DNA of 64,000 bases from Orobanche coerulescens (taxonomy: Eukaryota; Streptophyta; Magnoliopsida; Lamiales; Orobanchaceae), in assembly GCA_033398695.1 (NCBI GenBank), contig CM065803.1, positions 47,669,501 through 47,733,500 on the forward strand, read 5' to 3'. Below, in pieces: positions 32,320-44,479 of the stretch. The first letter of the stretch is position 1, and each line of letters begins with the position of its first letter. The notes under the pieces were generated by a model. That model was not told the DNA's origin. It did no database searches and saw only the letters and a program-made list of their open reading frames with translations. The translations under genes and the position numbers were made by a program.

Positions 32320-32912
32320 ATCTGTGATTAGTGCATAATTGATCTAAAATTCATATACAAAATATTCATTTTTCCGGGCATAATTGTACTGATTTGTGAT
32401 TAAAAATATATATTTTACAGATATGTCCAAACACGAGCTAAAAATGGTTATTTTACAGATTACTGACATGAAGCATCAAAAAGGACGGAAAAACAAGATC
32501 AAATCCAACGACGGGAATTTTTCAACGCAAAACGACCATACAACAGGGCGCAAAAAGGACCGTGTTATGTAGGCCGTTTCACATACGGCGCAACAAGGGC
32601 CGTGTCTTGGACCGTTTCACACACGGCCGGCATTTAGCGCCGTGTCCTCGCGCGTATTCCGGAAGAGACCAAGTCACCACAAAACGGCGCACAACACGGG
32701 GCAAACTGGGCCGTTTTTCATCGCCGTTTTTCAGCAGATGCCATGCAAAATTAGTCCACTTTTGACCAACTTGTGAACTCAACCACAAGATATTTTTTTG
32801 GTCAAAAATCTGAAAATTCAAAGACATAGGTGAAGTGTGAACAAAGAATTAAAAAAATGATATTACAATAGATATTTTGAATTAAATAATCAATTATATT
32901 CTTGAAAATCAC

Positions 32913-32922
32913 CTATAAAAGG
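32913..32922 (+). promoter_or_regulatory. Putative TATA box of NL LTR (copy C)
   Basis: CTATAAAAGG, a near-consensus plant TATA box about 180 bp downstream of the ACGGC/GCCGT motif region. The 3' LTR has it at 38326-38335. Confidence 0.65.
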
Positions 32923-33945
32923 ACATCTTCATCCATTGCAAAAACAACCAATTCTCAATCAACTTCTTGCTAAGAAATACTCCTTTCCTTTAGCAATATA
33001 TTTTCCTTAGAACTTTCAATTTTAGTTTGTATTTCATTTTTGGTTTGAAGTTTTTCTTTCATTTAGTTTGTAATTGAAAAGTGCTTGATCAATAAGCACT
33101 TAGTATTTTACTTTCAATCTTTGTAAGCTTGTAACCTTTAAATAAGTTTGAAGTTTGTTTCTTGCACTTTGATTCATCATATTCAAGTAAGTTTTATCTA
33201 TTGTTATTAAGTTCTAGTAATTAAAAGTTTCTATATATATTATATATATAAATTATTTCTATAATAATTTTAGTTTGTATAAACCAATGAGTAGCTAATC
33301 TTTCTTCCTAGGGGAAGGGGGATTTCTATTAGGTTATATATTGAGTATTTGATTGATTTAAACTATTTTTAGGACTAATTGGTTTAAATAGAGATTGATC
33401 ATATCCTATTTTTACTAATGAAACCTTCTTGATTGATTGTTGAGTGAATTGGAAACATATCTTTTCAATCTATCAAATGTTAATCTTGTTATCAACATCT
33501 TAAGATGCGAAAGTGGTTAAGACACCTTTGAATACGAAAGTTATGAGGTGAAAAGTTGATTACTCGATGAACGATCGTTTATCCTAAAAATAGTCAAGTT
33601 AGAGAAATGAAAGGACTAATTGGTTTAAATAGAGATTGATTATATCCTATTTCTACCAGTGAAACCTCCTTGATTGATTGTTAAGTGTATTGGAAACACA
33701 TCTTTTCAATCTATCAAGTGTTAATCTTGTTATCAAAATCTTAAAAAAGCAAAAGTCATTAAGACATCTTTGATTACGAAAGTACAGAGGTGAAAAGTTG
33801 ATTACTCGATAAACATTCGTTTTTTCTTTTATATCCGTATAAATCAATTCCGATACTTCATTAAAAACCTAATTTAATGAACCCGTAATCCCCTAGATTT
33901 TATAAATTTCCAACTCATTTTAATTCTATTCATTTTCACTAGTTA

Positions 33946-34190
33946 AAAATAGTCTAGTATAAATAGTCTAGTTAAAAATAGTCTTAATGTAAATAGTCTA
34001 GTATAAATAGTCTTAATATAGATAGTCTAGTATAAAAATAGTCTAGTATAAATAGTCTAGTATAAATAGTCTTAATATAAATAGTCTAGTATAAATAGTC
34101 TTAATATAAATAGTCTAGTATAAATAGTCTTAATATAAATAGTCTAGTATAAAAATAGTCTTATATAAAATAGTCTTATTAAAAATAGTT
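33946..34190 (+). repeat. AATAGTC minisatellite in NL LTR (copy C, 5')
   Basis: The same alternating 14-15 bp units as in copy B, but a longer array. It would be transcribed as part of R/U5. Confidence 0.9.
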
Positions 34191-34411
34191 TAAATAGTGC
34201 ATTTAATTTAGTTAATATTTAAAAACCCAAAAATATATTTTAGTATTCACTTCTCGCAATTTGTAACAAAACATTATACGAAGCCCTGTTGGACAATCCT
34301 CGTTAGAAAAGACCTTGGTAGAACTTACCACAAACTACTTCTACCTCGTATATATTTGCGAGCGACTCAAGAACTCCTATTTTTAGGATAAGTTTTTGAC
34401 CGATCAAATTT

Positions 34412-34430
34412 TGGCGCCGTTGCCGGGGAT
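34412..34430 (+). other. Primer-binding site, tRNA-Asp (NL copy C)
   Basis: TGGCGCCGTTGCCGGGGAT, identical to the site in copy B, five bases after the LTR. Confidence 0.87.
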
Positions 34431-34634
34431 TGTTTTAGGCCAAATATAATTTTTTGTATATTTTGGTTTATATCTTGTTACTTTATCTTTCTTTATTTCT
34501 GCATCTTTTATTCTTCTGTCCGGTCAAGTGGCGGATAACGGTACTCCATGAATATCAAAGTCGGATTTTTCAGTTTCCCACAAACAACTGATATTTGTAG
34601 ATATTTTATCGTTTTTCATTTTAATTTTTTTGTC

Positions 34635-35180
34635 ATGGAAGAAACATTGTATAAAATTGAAGAAAGATTTCCCTTTCTAAGCAAAAATGCAATTTTAAAG
34701 ATTTACAAGACAAGGCTTGAAAGGATGAGGTTGCTTATGAATAAAAGCATACCTTTTGACATAAGATTCATTATCGAAGCCAAAGTAAGAATAGAAGGTG
34801 AATTCACAGAAACACCGACTAGATTTTTACCAGGGCTTGGAAAAAGTTCATATGCAAAGAAACGACGAGCAAAGATGATAGCCGTTTGCTATAAATGTGC
34901 TAGATGGAACTGTAATTTAAAATGTCGATCTTTAGGAATTCCATCTACAAACAGAGAAGATAAAATTCAATTCATTAAGGATGGTCTGACTAAAGAGAAT
35001 TTAGATGGTAACGAAATTTCTCTTGACAAGCATCCTAGTGGACTCGTACATTACGGAATTCGACGTTTGTGGAATAAATTTAAACCAGAATATAAACAAC
35101 GTCTTGGGAATCTGACGTTAAAAGACCCTGTTTGCCAATTTGTAAGAAAATTGGATGGGAAGCTTCTCCCCGACTCATAG
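34635..35180 (+). CDS. ORF1 of NL element C: cysteine-rich NABP-like protein
   Basis: This is the homologue of 6631-7176, also 181 codons and open. The basic arm GKSSYAKKRRAK and the four cysteines at 85, 88, 93 and 97 are unchanged. The differences (for example K10E, I26T, K106N, and changes near 123-136) avoid this core. A G-to-A change upstream creates an in-frame ATG at 34548 that could add 29 residues, but the ATG at 34635 is the one shared with copy B. Two independent copies both open while the neighbouring LOG genes are broken hints that ORF1 is useful to the element or was functional until recently. The NABP identification is by motif pattern only. Confidence 0.6.
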   Translation: MEETLYKIEERFPFLSKNAILKIYKTRLERMRLLMNKSIPFDIRFIIEAKVRIEGEFTETPTRFLPGLGKSSYAKKRRAKMIAVCYKCARWNCNLKCRSLGIPSTNREDKIQFIKDGLTKENLDGNEISLDKHPSGLVHYGIRRLWNKFKPEYKQRLGNLTLKDPVCQFVRKLDGKLLPDS

Positions 35181-35490
35181 AAGGCGTTTAAGCCATTTCT
35201 GAACGTAAAATCAGAGTAAGATGTGAGCAAATCACAACTACTGTACATACACGTGAGTATCTTTTATTTTTGTCGTGTGATGAGATTTTCTGAATAAAAA
35301 ATGTGATACGCGATAAATGCATTCATTATTCTATTGAGTAGTTGAAGCGCAATCAACGCAATCACAAACTTGTTAAACAATTTTTACCTTCTTTTTCTTC
35401 TATAAATAAACATTGTGCTTGTTTCTTTTATTCATCCCTCAAACTTGTATTTTTTTTTCCTTTTTCTCTCAAATAAATTTCTTTTCAAAA
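35181..35490 (+). other. Spacer between ORF1 and LOG in NL copy C
   Basis: This is the equivalent of 7177-7486 and differs mostly in the CT-rich leader just before LOG. TATAAATAAAC at 35401-35411 is retained. Confidence 0.5.
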
Positions 35491-36147
35491 ATGGAATCAT
35501 CATCTTCCACAAAAAGATTTAACTCAGTCTGCATTTTTGGTGGAGCTAGTTATGGAAAAAATGCATGCTTTACTGAAGCAGCACACAACTTGGGTCGTAC
35601 TTTAGGAGAAAAATGCATTCATGTAGTTTATGGAGGAGGAAGTCTAGGATTAATGGGACGAGCTGTTGCTTCTACCTATATGGAAGGAGTAAGAGTGTTG
35701 GGAGTAATTCCAAAACCTCTGGCTGAAAGTAAAATCACCGGGGCAACTATTGGAGATGAGTTTAGATCTGTAAATATGCAAGATCGCATAACTCACATGA
35801 TAAATAATTCTGGCGCCTTTATCACCCTTCCCGGTGGTTTTGGCACCCTTGAGGAACTTTTTCATGTGGTTACCAGAGCCCAGCTAAATGTTCATCAAAA
35901 ACCAATACGTCTGCTTAATGTCAATGGTTTCTTTGATGGTTTACTATCTTTCATCGACTACTCTGCTGAAAAAGGTTTTATTTCCGAGCGTTCTAAATGA
36001 ATCATAGTCGTTGCAACAACACCAGAAGAGCTAATAAAAAAACTCATTGAATTTGTTCCTCAACCAGATCCAGCTCTAGCTAATATTATCTGGATGGAAG
36101 ATCTCACCGTGAGAAAACGAAAAGTGGATTCATTCCTCTCCCTTTGA
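35491..36147 (+). pseudogene. LOG-family gene with premature stop (copy C)
   Basis: 219 codons including the stop; the frame is undisturbed, but codon 170 is TGA (35998-36000) where copies A and B have CGA, a typical CpG deamination. The catalytic signature PGGFGTLEE is complete (114-122, with E121), as are the nucleotide loop IFGGASYGK and VYGGGSLGLMGR. If translated only to the stop, a 169-residue product would keep the signature but lose the C-terminal helices. MQDRITHM (96-103) replaces the usual RK pair with R-I, so substrate handling might differ from host LOGs. There are no introns. The protein would be cytosolic, as no signal peptide is seen. Confidence 0.9.
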
Positions 36148-37737
36148 TACCCCATATCAGACCTCTTGTTAGTTTTACTTTCTGTCGTGTGTAATAATCG
36201 TGCTAAATGGTGGCAGCTTAAGGAGTTTCTTCTTGATCTCTTGACGCGCATCTATTCGCGATTTATGAATTGTTATTTTATTGCTGTAATTTTTATTGTG
36301 TGTTTTTTATAACAGCATTGATGGCAGCGTAAGGCGACTCTTCAGACTTTCTTGATGTGCATCTTAAAAATTGTGTTATACTTCCGGGTATATTTTTGTT
36401 GTTGTTGTTTGCCTTGTATATTTTTTCATGCAGATCCAAAAAGGCATAGCTCAACCATCAATTTTCATAACAGGGAGTATTTTTTTTTTCTCTTACTTTT
36501 TATTATTTTTTTTTTAAAAAACTGAGGACAATTTCTTTTTCAAGTTTGAGGGTGGTATGTTTTAATTATTGTGGTGTGATTTGATTATTTTTGTTATTTG
36601 GCTTTGATTTTTTTTTTTATGTATATTTATATATATTGTTTATTTGTGATATTTCTAGATCTGGCCATAACACCAATAATTTAGCTATATACAAGCTTCT
36701 AAAATTGTTTTAACCGTAAAAAATTGTATATTCCAAAATTTTTTGAGCCTTAATCTCTCTTTCCAAGCCTTATAGTTATCATATAAAATCGAGTCATTCG
36801 TTACCTTGAGAAAAGAAGAATCAGTCGGTTGATGAAAAATAGAACTGAAATTTACTTAATTTGTGGAGTTTTTGATTTTTCATGCTTAACTAATAAATGA
36901 TTTTCTGCAAAAATTCTATTCCCTAAAAAAAAGGAGTCATTGGTGAAAAGAGCTACACGTTAGCAAATAACGGTGTGAAAGCTATCACCTAAAAAAAGAA
37001 TGACAAAAAGGAGAAGTGTTGAGCAGCAACAGCTGCCTAATTTTGGGGGTCTTAAAATTTTGCGAAAAATAAAGGACTAACCATTGTTTGTGCGTAGCTG
37101 CCGTCTCACAGAAAAATTGGTGAAAAGAGCTACACGTTAGCAAATAACGGTGTGAAAGCTATCACCTTTTTTTAAAAAAAAGATAGAAATTGTGTTGGTG
37201 AAAAGAGCTACACGTTAGCAAATAACGGTGTGAAAGCTATCACTAAAAGGGATGTAGTTTATGAGCAAGATCTGAATTAATTAGCGGCTGAATTTCAATA
37301 CACTCAATTTCGTGAAAAATCACAATATTTGATGACACCGATGAAATTCTTCTTCATATTGAGTCGAAAAATAAACGAGTGATCGAGAGCAACCATTAAA
37401 GGGAGTCGTGTGAAGTCACGAGTGGGAAAGAAATAATCAACCTTTTGGGGGGAAAACCTTGCATTTTGGAATTACAAAAATAAAAACCGTGTTTTAACTT
37501 CAAAATCGTTAGTAGATTTATTTTGAATCTTGATTCATTTCTATCTACTGTATAAAGTTGGTTATTGTGTATTAATGGCATTTTGATCTCTTTTTATCTT
37601 TATATATAATTATTTTTCTTAAATTTGTGTGTATTATTTTTTTATTTTTTATTTTATGTCTTATTTTAATTTTTATTTTGTGTGTGATTAATAAAGAGTC
37701 TTGCTCGGGACTAGCTAGAATTTAAGTGTGGGGTATT
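36148..37737 (+). other. Non-coding 3' interior of NL copy C, ending in polypurine tract
   Basis: This is collinear with 8145-9755 and about 95% similar by eye. The direct repeats TGGCAGCTTAAGG and TGGCAGCGTAAGG, the three hairpins and the purine run at 37723-37737 are retained. The long ATT run of copy B is almost absent here. No ORF. Confidence 0.6.
36942..37243 (+). repeat. Three copies of the 47-48 nt hairpin (NL copy C)
   Basis: The copies lie at 36942-36989, 37119-37166 and 37197-37243, with the same stem pairs and GCAAA loop as in copy B. The spacers have changed more than the hairpins. Confidence 0.85.
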
Positions 37738-39687
37738 TGATTAGTGCATAATTGATCTAAAATTCATATACAAAATATTCATTTTTCCGGGCATAATTGT
37801 ACTGATTTGTGATTAAAAATATATATTTTACAGATATGTCCAAACATGAGCTAAAAATGGTTATTTTACAGATTACTGACATGAAGAATCAAAAAGGACG
37901 AAAAAACAAGATCAAATCCAACGACGGGAATTTTTCAAGGCAAAACGACCATACAACACGGCGCAAAAAGGACCGTGTTATGTAGGCCGTTTCACATACG
38001 GCGCAACAAGGGCCGTGTCTTGGACCGTTTCACACACGGCCGGCATTTAGCGCCGTGTCCTCGCGCGTATTCCGGAAGAGACCGAGTCACCACAAAATGG
38101 CGCACAACACGAGGCAAACTGGGCCGTTTTTCATCGCCATTTTTCAGCAGATGCCATGCAAAATTAGTCCACTTTTGACCAACTTGTGAACTCAACCACA
38201 AGATATTTTTTTGGTCAAAAATCTGAAAATTCAAAGACATGGGTGAAGTGTGAACAAAGAATTAAAAAAATGATATTACAATAGATATTTTGAATTAAAT
38301 AATCAATTGTATTCTTGAAAATCACCTATAAAAGGACATCTTCATCCATTGCAAAAACAACCAATTCTCAATCAACTTCTTGCTAAGAAATACTCCTTTC
38401 CTTTAGCAATATATTTTCCTTAGAACTTTCAATTTTAGTTTGTATTTCATTTTTGGTTTGAAGTTTTTCTTTCATTTAGTTTGTAATTGAAAAGTGCTTG
38501 ATCAATAAGCACTTAGTATTTTACTTAGTATTTTACTTTCAATCTTTGTAAGCTTGTAACCTTTAAACAAGTTTGAGGTTTGTTTCTTGCACTTTGATTC
38601 ATCATATTCAAGTAAGTTTTATCTATTGTCATTAAGTTCTAGTAATTAAAAGTTTCTATATAAATTATATATATAAATTATTTCTATTATAATTTTAGTT
38701 TGTATAAACCAATGAGTAGCTAATCTTTCTTCCTAGGGGAAGGGGATTTCTATTAGGTTATATATTGAGTATTTGATTGATTTAAACTATTTTTAAGACT
38801 AATTGGTTTAAATAGAGATTGATCATATCCTATTTTTACTAATGAAACCTTCTTGATTGATTGTTGAGTGAATTGGAAACATATCTTTTCAATCTATCAA
38901 ATGTTAATCTTGTTATCAACATCTTAAGATTGCGAAAGTGGTTAAGACACCTTTGAATACGAAAGTTATGAGGTGAAAAGTTGATTACTCAATGAACGAT
39001 CGTTTATCCTAAAAATAGTCAAGTTAGAGAAATGAAAGGACTAATTGGTTTAAATAGAGATTGATCATATCCTATTTCTACTAGTGAAACCTCCTTGATT
39101 GATTGTTAAGTGTATTGGAAACACATCTTTTCAATCTATCAAGTGTTAATCTTGTTATCAACATCTTAAAAAAGCAAAAGTGATTAAGACATCTTTGATT
39201 ACGAAATCAGAGGTGAAAAGTTGATTACTCGATAAACATTCGATTTTTCTTTTATATCCGTATAAATCAATTCCGATACTTAATTAAAAACCTAATTTAA
39301 TGAACCCGTAATCCCCTAGATTTTATAAATTCCCAACTCATTTTAATTCTATTCATTTTCACTAGTTAAAAATAGTCTAGTATAAATAGTCTAGTATAAA
39401 TAGTCTAGTTAAAAATAGTCTTAATATAAATAGTCTAGTATAAATAGTCTAAATATAAATAGTCTAGTATAAAAATAGTCTAGTATAAATAGTCTAGTAT
39501 AAATAGTCTTAATATAAATAGTCTAGTATAAATAGTCTTAATATAAATAGTCTAGTATAAATAGTCTTAATATAAATAGTCTAGTATAAAAATAGTCTTA
39601 TATAAAATAGTCTTATTAAAAATAGTTTAAATAGTGCATTTAATTTAGTTAATATTTAAAAACCCAAAAATATATTTTAGTATTTAC
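37738..39687 (+). repeat. 3' LTR of NL copy C, first segment
   Basis: This is equivalent to 32325-34253. It contains the ACGGC/GCCGT motifs (37955-38135), the TATA box (38326-38335) and the minisatellite (39364-39626). It ends with TTTAC, the gypsy IV duplication. Confidence 0.92.
39364..39626 (+). repeat. AATAGTC minisatellite in NL LTR (copy C, 3')
   Basis: The longest of the three arrays. It and its 5' partner were identical at insertion, so the copy-number difference arose afterwards. Confidence 0.9.
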
Positions 39688-41634
39688 TGTAACACCCCAA
39701 TTCACAAAAGGGACATTACATGCCGTAGAACCCTCTTGAGGTCTACCAGGCTAACACATGACACATAACCACAATGAAAACCCCAAAAGATACACTCGAA
39801 AGTAAATAGGGCCGTGGCCTCGGCCAAATCATTTCAACGGAGTACATAAAACATAATGTAAATATCAATACGATGCCCACGCAGGGGACTTAAACCAAGT
39901 TCAAGAATAAACAGTTTAATTCCAATACTCGACATATGCAATGACCAAACCTAGAAATAAACAAAACAGACTCGAGCCACTATCATCAAGCCATCCCGTC
40001 CTTCGCGTGCGTGCCAGGTACTGCTCCTCGGCTCTCCGGTGCACGAAATGCATAAGACGCATTTCCCCATTTAAGGGGTTAGCATTCGAATAGCTAGTGC
40101 AAGTACACAATTACACCACATTATATACAAAAATACGGTTTTACACAATCATCTCAAACATAAGTCATTTGCCATATAGATTCCGAATACTACATTGGCA
40201 ATCACATCAATTTCCAATCATCACGATATCACAAAATCACAATGGTATCCGTGGCGTACCCCTTAGTATCGACCCCGGACATCCGTCGGACACTCAGTGG
40301 GATACCACTTCCGCCGTACCCCTTAGTATCGACCCCGGACATCCCGTCGGACACTCGGTGGAAGTTCAATCACACACGCACACAAGTTCCCTTCGGCCGT
40401 ACCCCTTAGTATCGACCCCGGACATCCCGTCGGACACTCCGGGTGGAAGGAACACATCTCACGCACCCAAAAATTCACCATTCATCATTCATTTCGAAAA
40501 TCACAATATACATAACGAAATGTAATACATGTACTTGCCTTGAATGAAACGAAACGAAGGAAATGACGAAGGAATAGGTTTTGGTCCGAACAATCCTCCC
40601 AAATCCAATCCTCTTGAAGAATCAAGCACTCAAATCCGAAAACCACGTGTTAGATCCGCAATCCGAGCCACCCGATCGAAAAGAGAGGAAGAAATCTACA
40701 CAATAAGTGGTGTATGGAGGAACTCTCCCTCTCAAGACTCTCTCTCTCTCGCACGGTTGAAGAAGGGGGAGGAAGTGGCGATTCTCGCCGAATAAGAAGC
40801 AGATATAGCGGCCGCGTCGTGTGCCGCGGCTCGGCTAAAGCGTGCCGCGGCCTGAGCCAAAATTGCCCCGGTGGTGGTGGCCGCTCGTTGTGCCGCGGCT
40901 CATCGAAGTGTGCGCGGCTCGGACTCGGCATGTGCCGCGCTGCCCGGGCCGTGGCCTGCACGCGGTCTGATCGATTTTGGCCGGCAAGTGTCACACGGGT
41001 GTGCCGCGGCCGGACAAGTGTGCCGCTTGACTTCGGTTGTGTGCCGCGGCGCACAATCCTTGTCGCGGCACAGTACGATTGTTTAGGCAACAACTGGGCG
41101 ATGTGTGTGCCGCGGCTCACAATTCTTGTGCCGCGGCCCACACCCCCCCTCGGGTCCCAAAATGACGAAAAATGATCCGGAAGGAGAATAAAAGCAACAG
41201 GGATCGATATTTGGGCAACAATAACACGAAATAGAAGTACGGAACCCAGAACGATCTGAGGTACACAACCAAAGTCGAATAAGGGACAAATTCCCTAAAC
41301 TTCTAGGAAATTACGAAAACGGCCCAAACAACCGAAAAGTCACGACACAACGTCGGATTAACAATCCGAAACTCGCAACATGCTCTACATAAGCATACGA
41401 ACTCATGGAAGTAAGAAAGCGACGAAATCGAACGAATTTAACGAGAAACGAATACACATGCGACAGAATATAACACGAGATGAAATTACGTAAAAACATT
41501 ATCAAGACCCATCTAAACGGAAAAACTCCAAGAATAAAATAGGTTCAGAACTACAAAACAGTGCCAGGCGAGTTGTCCGAAACGAAAATGCACCAAAATA
41601 GAAATTACCCAGGATAGAAAACGCGGATATTACC
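39688..41634 (-). repeat. 3' LTR of gypsy IV
   Basis: In element orientation it starts at 41634 (GGTAATATCCGC, where gypsy V has TGTAATATCCG) and ends GGGGTGTTACA. Features are the GTGCCGCGGC cluster (about 40817-41135), the triple 60-70 bp repeat with GTCCGACGGGAT (about 40255-40450) and an intron donor-like AAG|GCAAGTAC near 40537. The acceptor site seen in gypsy V is altered here. Confidence 0.85.
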
Positions 41635-41671
41635 TTATCTCCCCCTAAAAATAAGTTTCGTCCCGAAACTT
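41635..41671 (-). other. Polypurine tract and inverted repeat (gypsy IV)
   Basis: AAGTTTCG-GGA-CGAAACTT (41653-41671), then the purine run TTTTTAGGGGGAGATAA against the LTR, in element orientation. Confidence 0.82.
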
Positions 41672-43149
41672 ACAATACGAATAACTCGGGGTATCTCGAC
41701 CTCATACTCTCCTCTGTTTCCCACGTGGCCTCCTCGGATCCATGCCTCGACCACTGCACTTTGACCAAAGGGATGGTTTTGTGCCTGAGTTGCTTAACCC
41801 GACGCTCTACGATCTGAATCGGCCTCTCCTCGAAGGTAATGTCGGGCCCCAACTCGATCTCTCCAAAATCAATAATATGGCTAGGGTCCGATACGTACTT
41901 CCTAAGCTGGGAAACATGAAATACGTTATGCACGTGGCTCAGGGACGGTGGCAAGCCTAACCGATACGCGAGTTCTCCAACTCTATCTAAAATCTCAAAC
42001 GGCCCGATAAATCTCGGACTAAGTTTACCCTTCCGACCAAGCGGTAAACTCCCGTGTCGGCGACACCTTAAGCAAGACGTGATCTCCCACCTCAAACTCC
42101 AACGGTCGGCGACGTGTATCGGCATAAGACTTCGCCGACTGGCCGTCACAATCTACCACGAATTAGGGTAATCTTCTCCCTCGTCTCAACTATCGTGTCG
42201 GGCTCAGACCGATTAGCTCGGACGTATCATCCCAACACAACGGTGATCCGCACCTCCTTCCATACAACGCTCGAATGGTGCCATTTTGATCGAGGCATGC
42301 CAACTATTGTTATACGTGAACTCGATCAACGGCAAGTGTGTCTCCCAATCATCCTTCCAATCTAATGCATGTGCTCTCAAAGATATCTTCTAGTTCTCAG
42401 TATCGTCCCGCTCGATCGTCCGTCTGTCTCGAGGGTGGTAGGATGTACTAAGTCTCAACTCGGTTCCCAAAGCTCTATGAACGGCTCGCCAAAAATGTGA
42501 TATGAATCGGCCATCACGATCCGAAACAATGCTCTTAGGGGTCCCATGCAATCTCACTATTTCCGCAACAAACACTCGTGCAAGCCTCTCCGGCCCCCAA
42601 GTGTCCTTTATACTCGAAAATGAGCTGATTTGGTTAGTCGATCAACAACGACCCAAATCATGTTCATTCCCGTCCGAGTCTTGGGCATATTGGTAATGAA
42701 ATCCATAGAAATATCCTCCCATTTCCACTCCGGATAGAAGTGGTCGAATAAATTTCGCGGTCGCCGATGCTCAATCTTAACTCGTTGATGTGTCAAACAC
42801 TTCGCCACAAACTCGCTAACATCCATCTTCAAATTACTCCACCAGTAGTTACTCCTCACGTCCTTGTACATTTTACTCGTATCAGGATGTATGGAGTAGG
42901 GCGTGGTATGAGCTTCGCTCAAGATCTTCTCGTCTCACTCATTATCACATGGTACACAAAGTCCACGCGAAACCTCAAAACTCCATCATCGTGAACCACA
43001 AATCCAGGGGCTTTCCCTTTCCTCACATCCTCCTCAATTTGGACCAAAAACGGATCGTCATATTGCTTCGCCTTGATATCATCGATCAAGGACGAAGTGA
43101 TCTCTAATGCACATAATCGCCCCGAACTCTCCGAACCCAAACCTCAATA
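41670..43149 (-). pseudogene. Integrase and chromodomain-like tail remnants (gypsy IV)
   Basis: Spread over at least four frames. The zinc-binding segment ([13 protein letters not shown]) and the first catalytic Asp region (ISMDFITNMPKTRTGMN) lie at 42608-42922. The second Asp region ([14 protein letters not shown]) is at 42390-42575, where the E-containing SER motif is already out of frame. The GPY/F-type module and the tail [19 protein letters not shown] are at 41670-42149. In gypsy V the same protein needs only two or three frame changes. Confidence 0.85.
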
Positions 43150-44479
43150 TTCGACGGATGAAATCTCGCCGGATCTTACTCTGCGGTGTAAGTACCCCTA
43201 ACATCCGCAAAGCCATCGGTTTTCTCGCTCAACGCATCGGCCACTACGTTGGCCTTACCAGATGGTAAAGTATCTCGAGGTCGAAATCTTTAATTAACTC
43301 TAACCACCTACGCCTCATGTTCAACTCTTTACAGTCAAGATGTACTTCAAACTCTTGTGATCCGTAAAAATCTTACATGATGACCCATAGAGGTAGTGCC
43401 TCCAGATTTTTAAGGCGAAAACGACCGCAGACTAACTCCAAATCGTGCGTGGGTAGTTTACTTCATAAGGTTTCAATTGGCGGGACGCATAAGCAATCAC
43501 TGCCTCTCTCGCATCAAAACACACCTAGACCAAGGCCCGAAGCATCACTATACACTACGAAGTCCTCGTTCCCCGAGGCAATGCTAAACGGGCGCGGTAG
43601 TCGACGTCTCTTTAACTCGTCAAAGCCGCCCCGCCTGTCTGCCCACTCGAACTTCGAGTTTTACGGAGCAACTGAGTGAGTGGTCTAGCGATCTTAGAAA
43701 ATCCCTCAACGAATCTGCGGTAATAGCCGGCGAGACCCAGAAAACTCCTCACCTCCTTCACATTCTTAGGCGGCTCCCAAGCCATCACTGCCTCTATCTT
43801 CTGTGGATCTACCCGAACTCCCTCTGCTGAAATCACGTGCCCGAGGAACGTCACTTCCTCGAGCCAAAACTCACACTTAGAGAACTTCGCGTACAACTGC
43901 TCAGTCCTCAAAGTGCCTAATACAATTCGGAGATGTAAGGCGTGATCCTCCCGACTCCGTGAATAGATAAGAATATCGTCGATAAAAACGACTACGAATT
44001 TGTCCAGATACTCAATAAAAACCTTGTTCATCAACTGCATGAACACTGCTGGGGCGTTGGTTAGCCCGAAAGGCATAACCACAAACTCGTAATGGCCATA
44101 TCTCGTCCGAAAGGCGGCTTTTGGAACATCGACGTCCCGAATTCTCAACTGGTAGTAGCCCGATCGCAAATCAATCTTCGAAAAGACTGCCGCCCCGAAG
44201 CCGATCAAACAAATCGTCAATCCCGGGCAAAGGGTATTTATTTTTGATGGTCACTTGTTTAATTCTCGATAATCGATGCATAAACGGCGACCCATCTTTC
44301 TTCTTAACGAAAGTACGGGCGCACCCCAAGGCGATGCGCTCGGTCGAATATACCCTTTATCTAGCAATTCTCCCAATCGGTTCTTCAACTCTAACATCTC
44401 CGACGGTGCCATACGAGACGGTGCTCGAGAAATAGGGGCGCATTCGGCTCTAGATCGATAGGAAACTCCACCTCTCATT
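43150..44479 (-). pseudogene. Reverse transcriptase and RNase H remnants (gypsy IV)
   Basis: The clearest piece, 43612-44220, reads [25 protein letters not shown], catalytic [11 protein letters not shown] and [15 protein letters not shown]. The RT start ([13 protein letters not shown] ... [11 protein letters not shown]) lies in a different frame at 44251-44478. RNase H downstream is too frame-broken to read for more than short pieces. Confidence 0.85.

Larger units (their letters stand above)
32325..34406 (+). repeat. 5' LTR of NL copy C
   Basis: This 2082-bp LTR runs TGATTAGTGC...GACCGATCA. It contains ACGGC/GCCGT motifs (32540-32735), the TATA box CTATAAAAGG (32913-32922), duplicated 330-bp blocks (ACTAATTGGTTTAAATAGAG at 33374 and 33616) and the AATAGTC minisatellite. 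Confidence 0.92.

Noticed and set aside
40650..41175. Pair of 150-163 codon ORFs on both strands in gypsy IV LTR
   Set aside because: They arise from the GC-rich palindrome repeats, which are open in several frames, and match no protein family.
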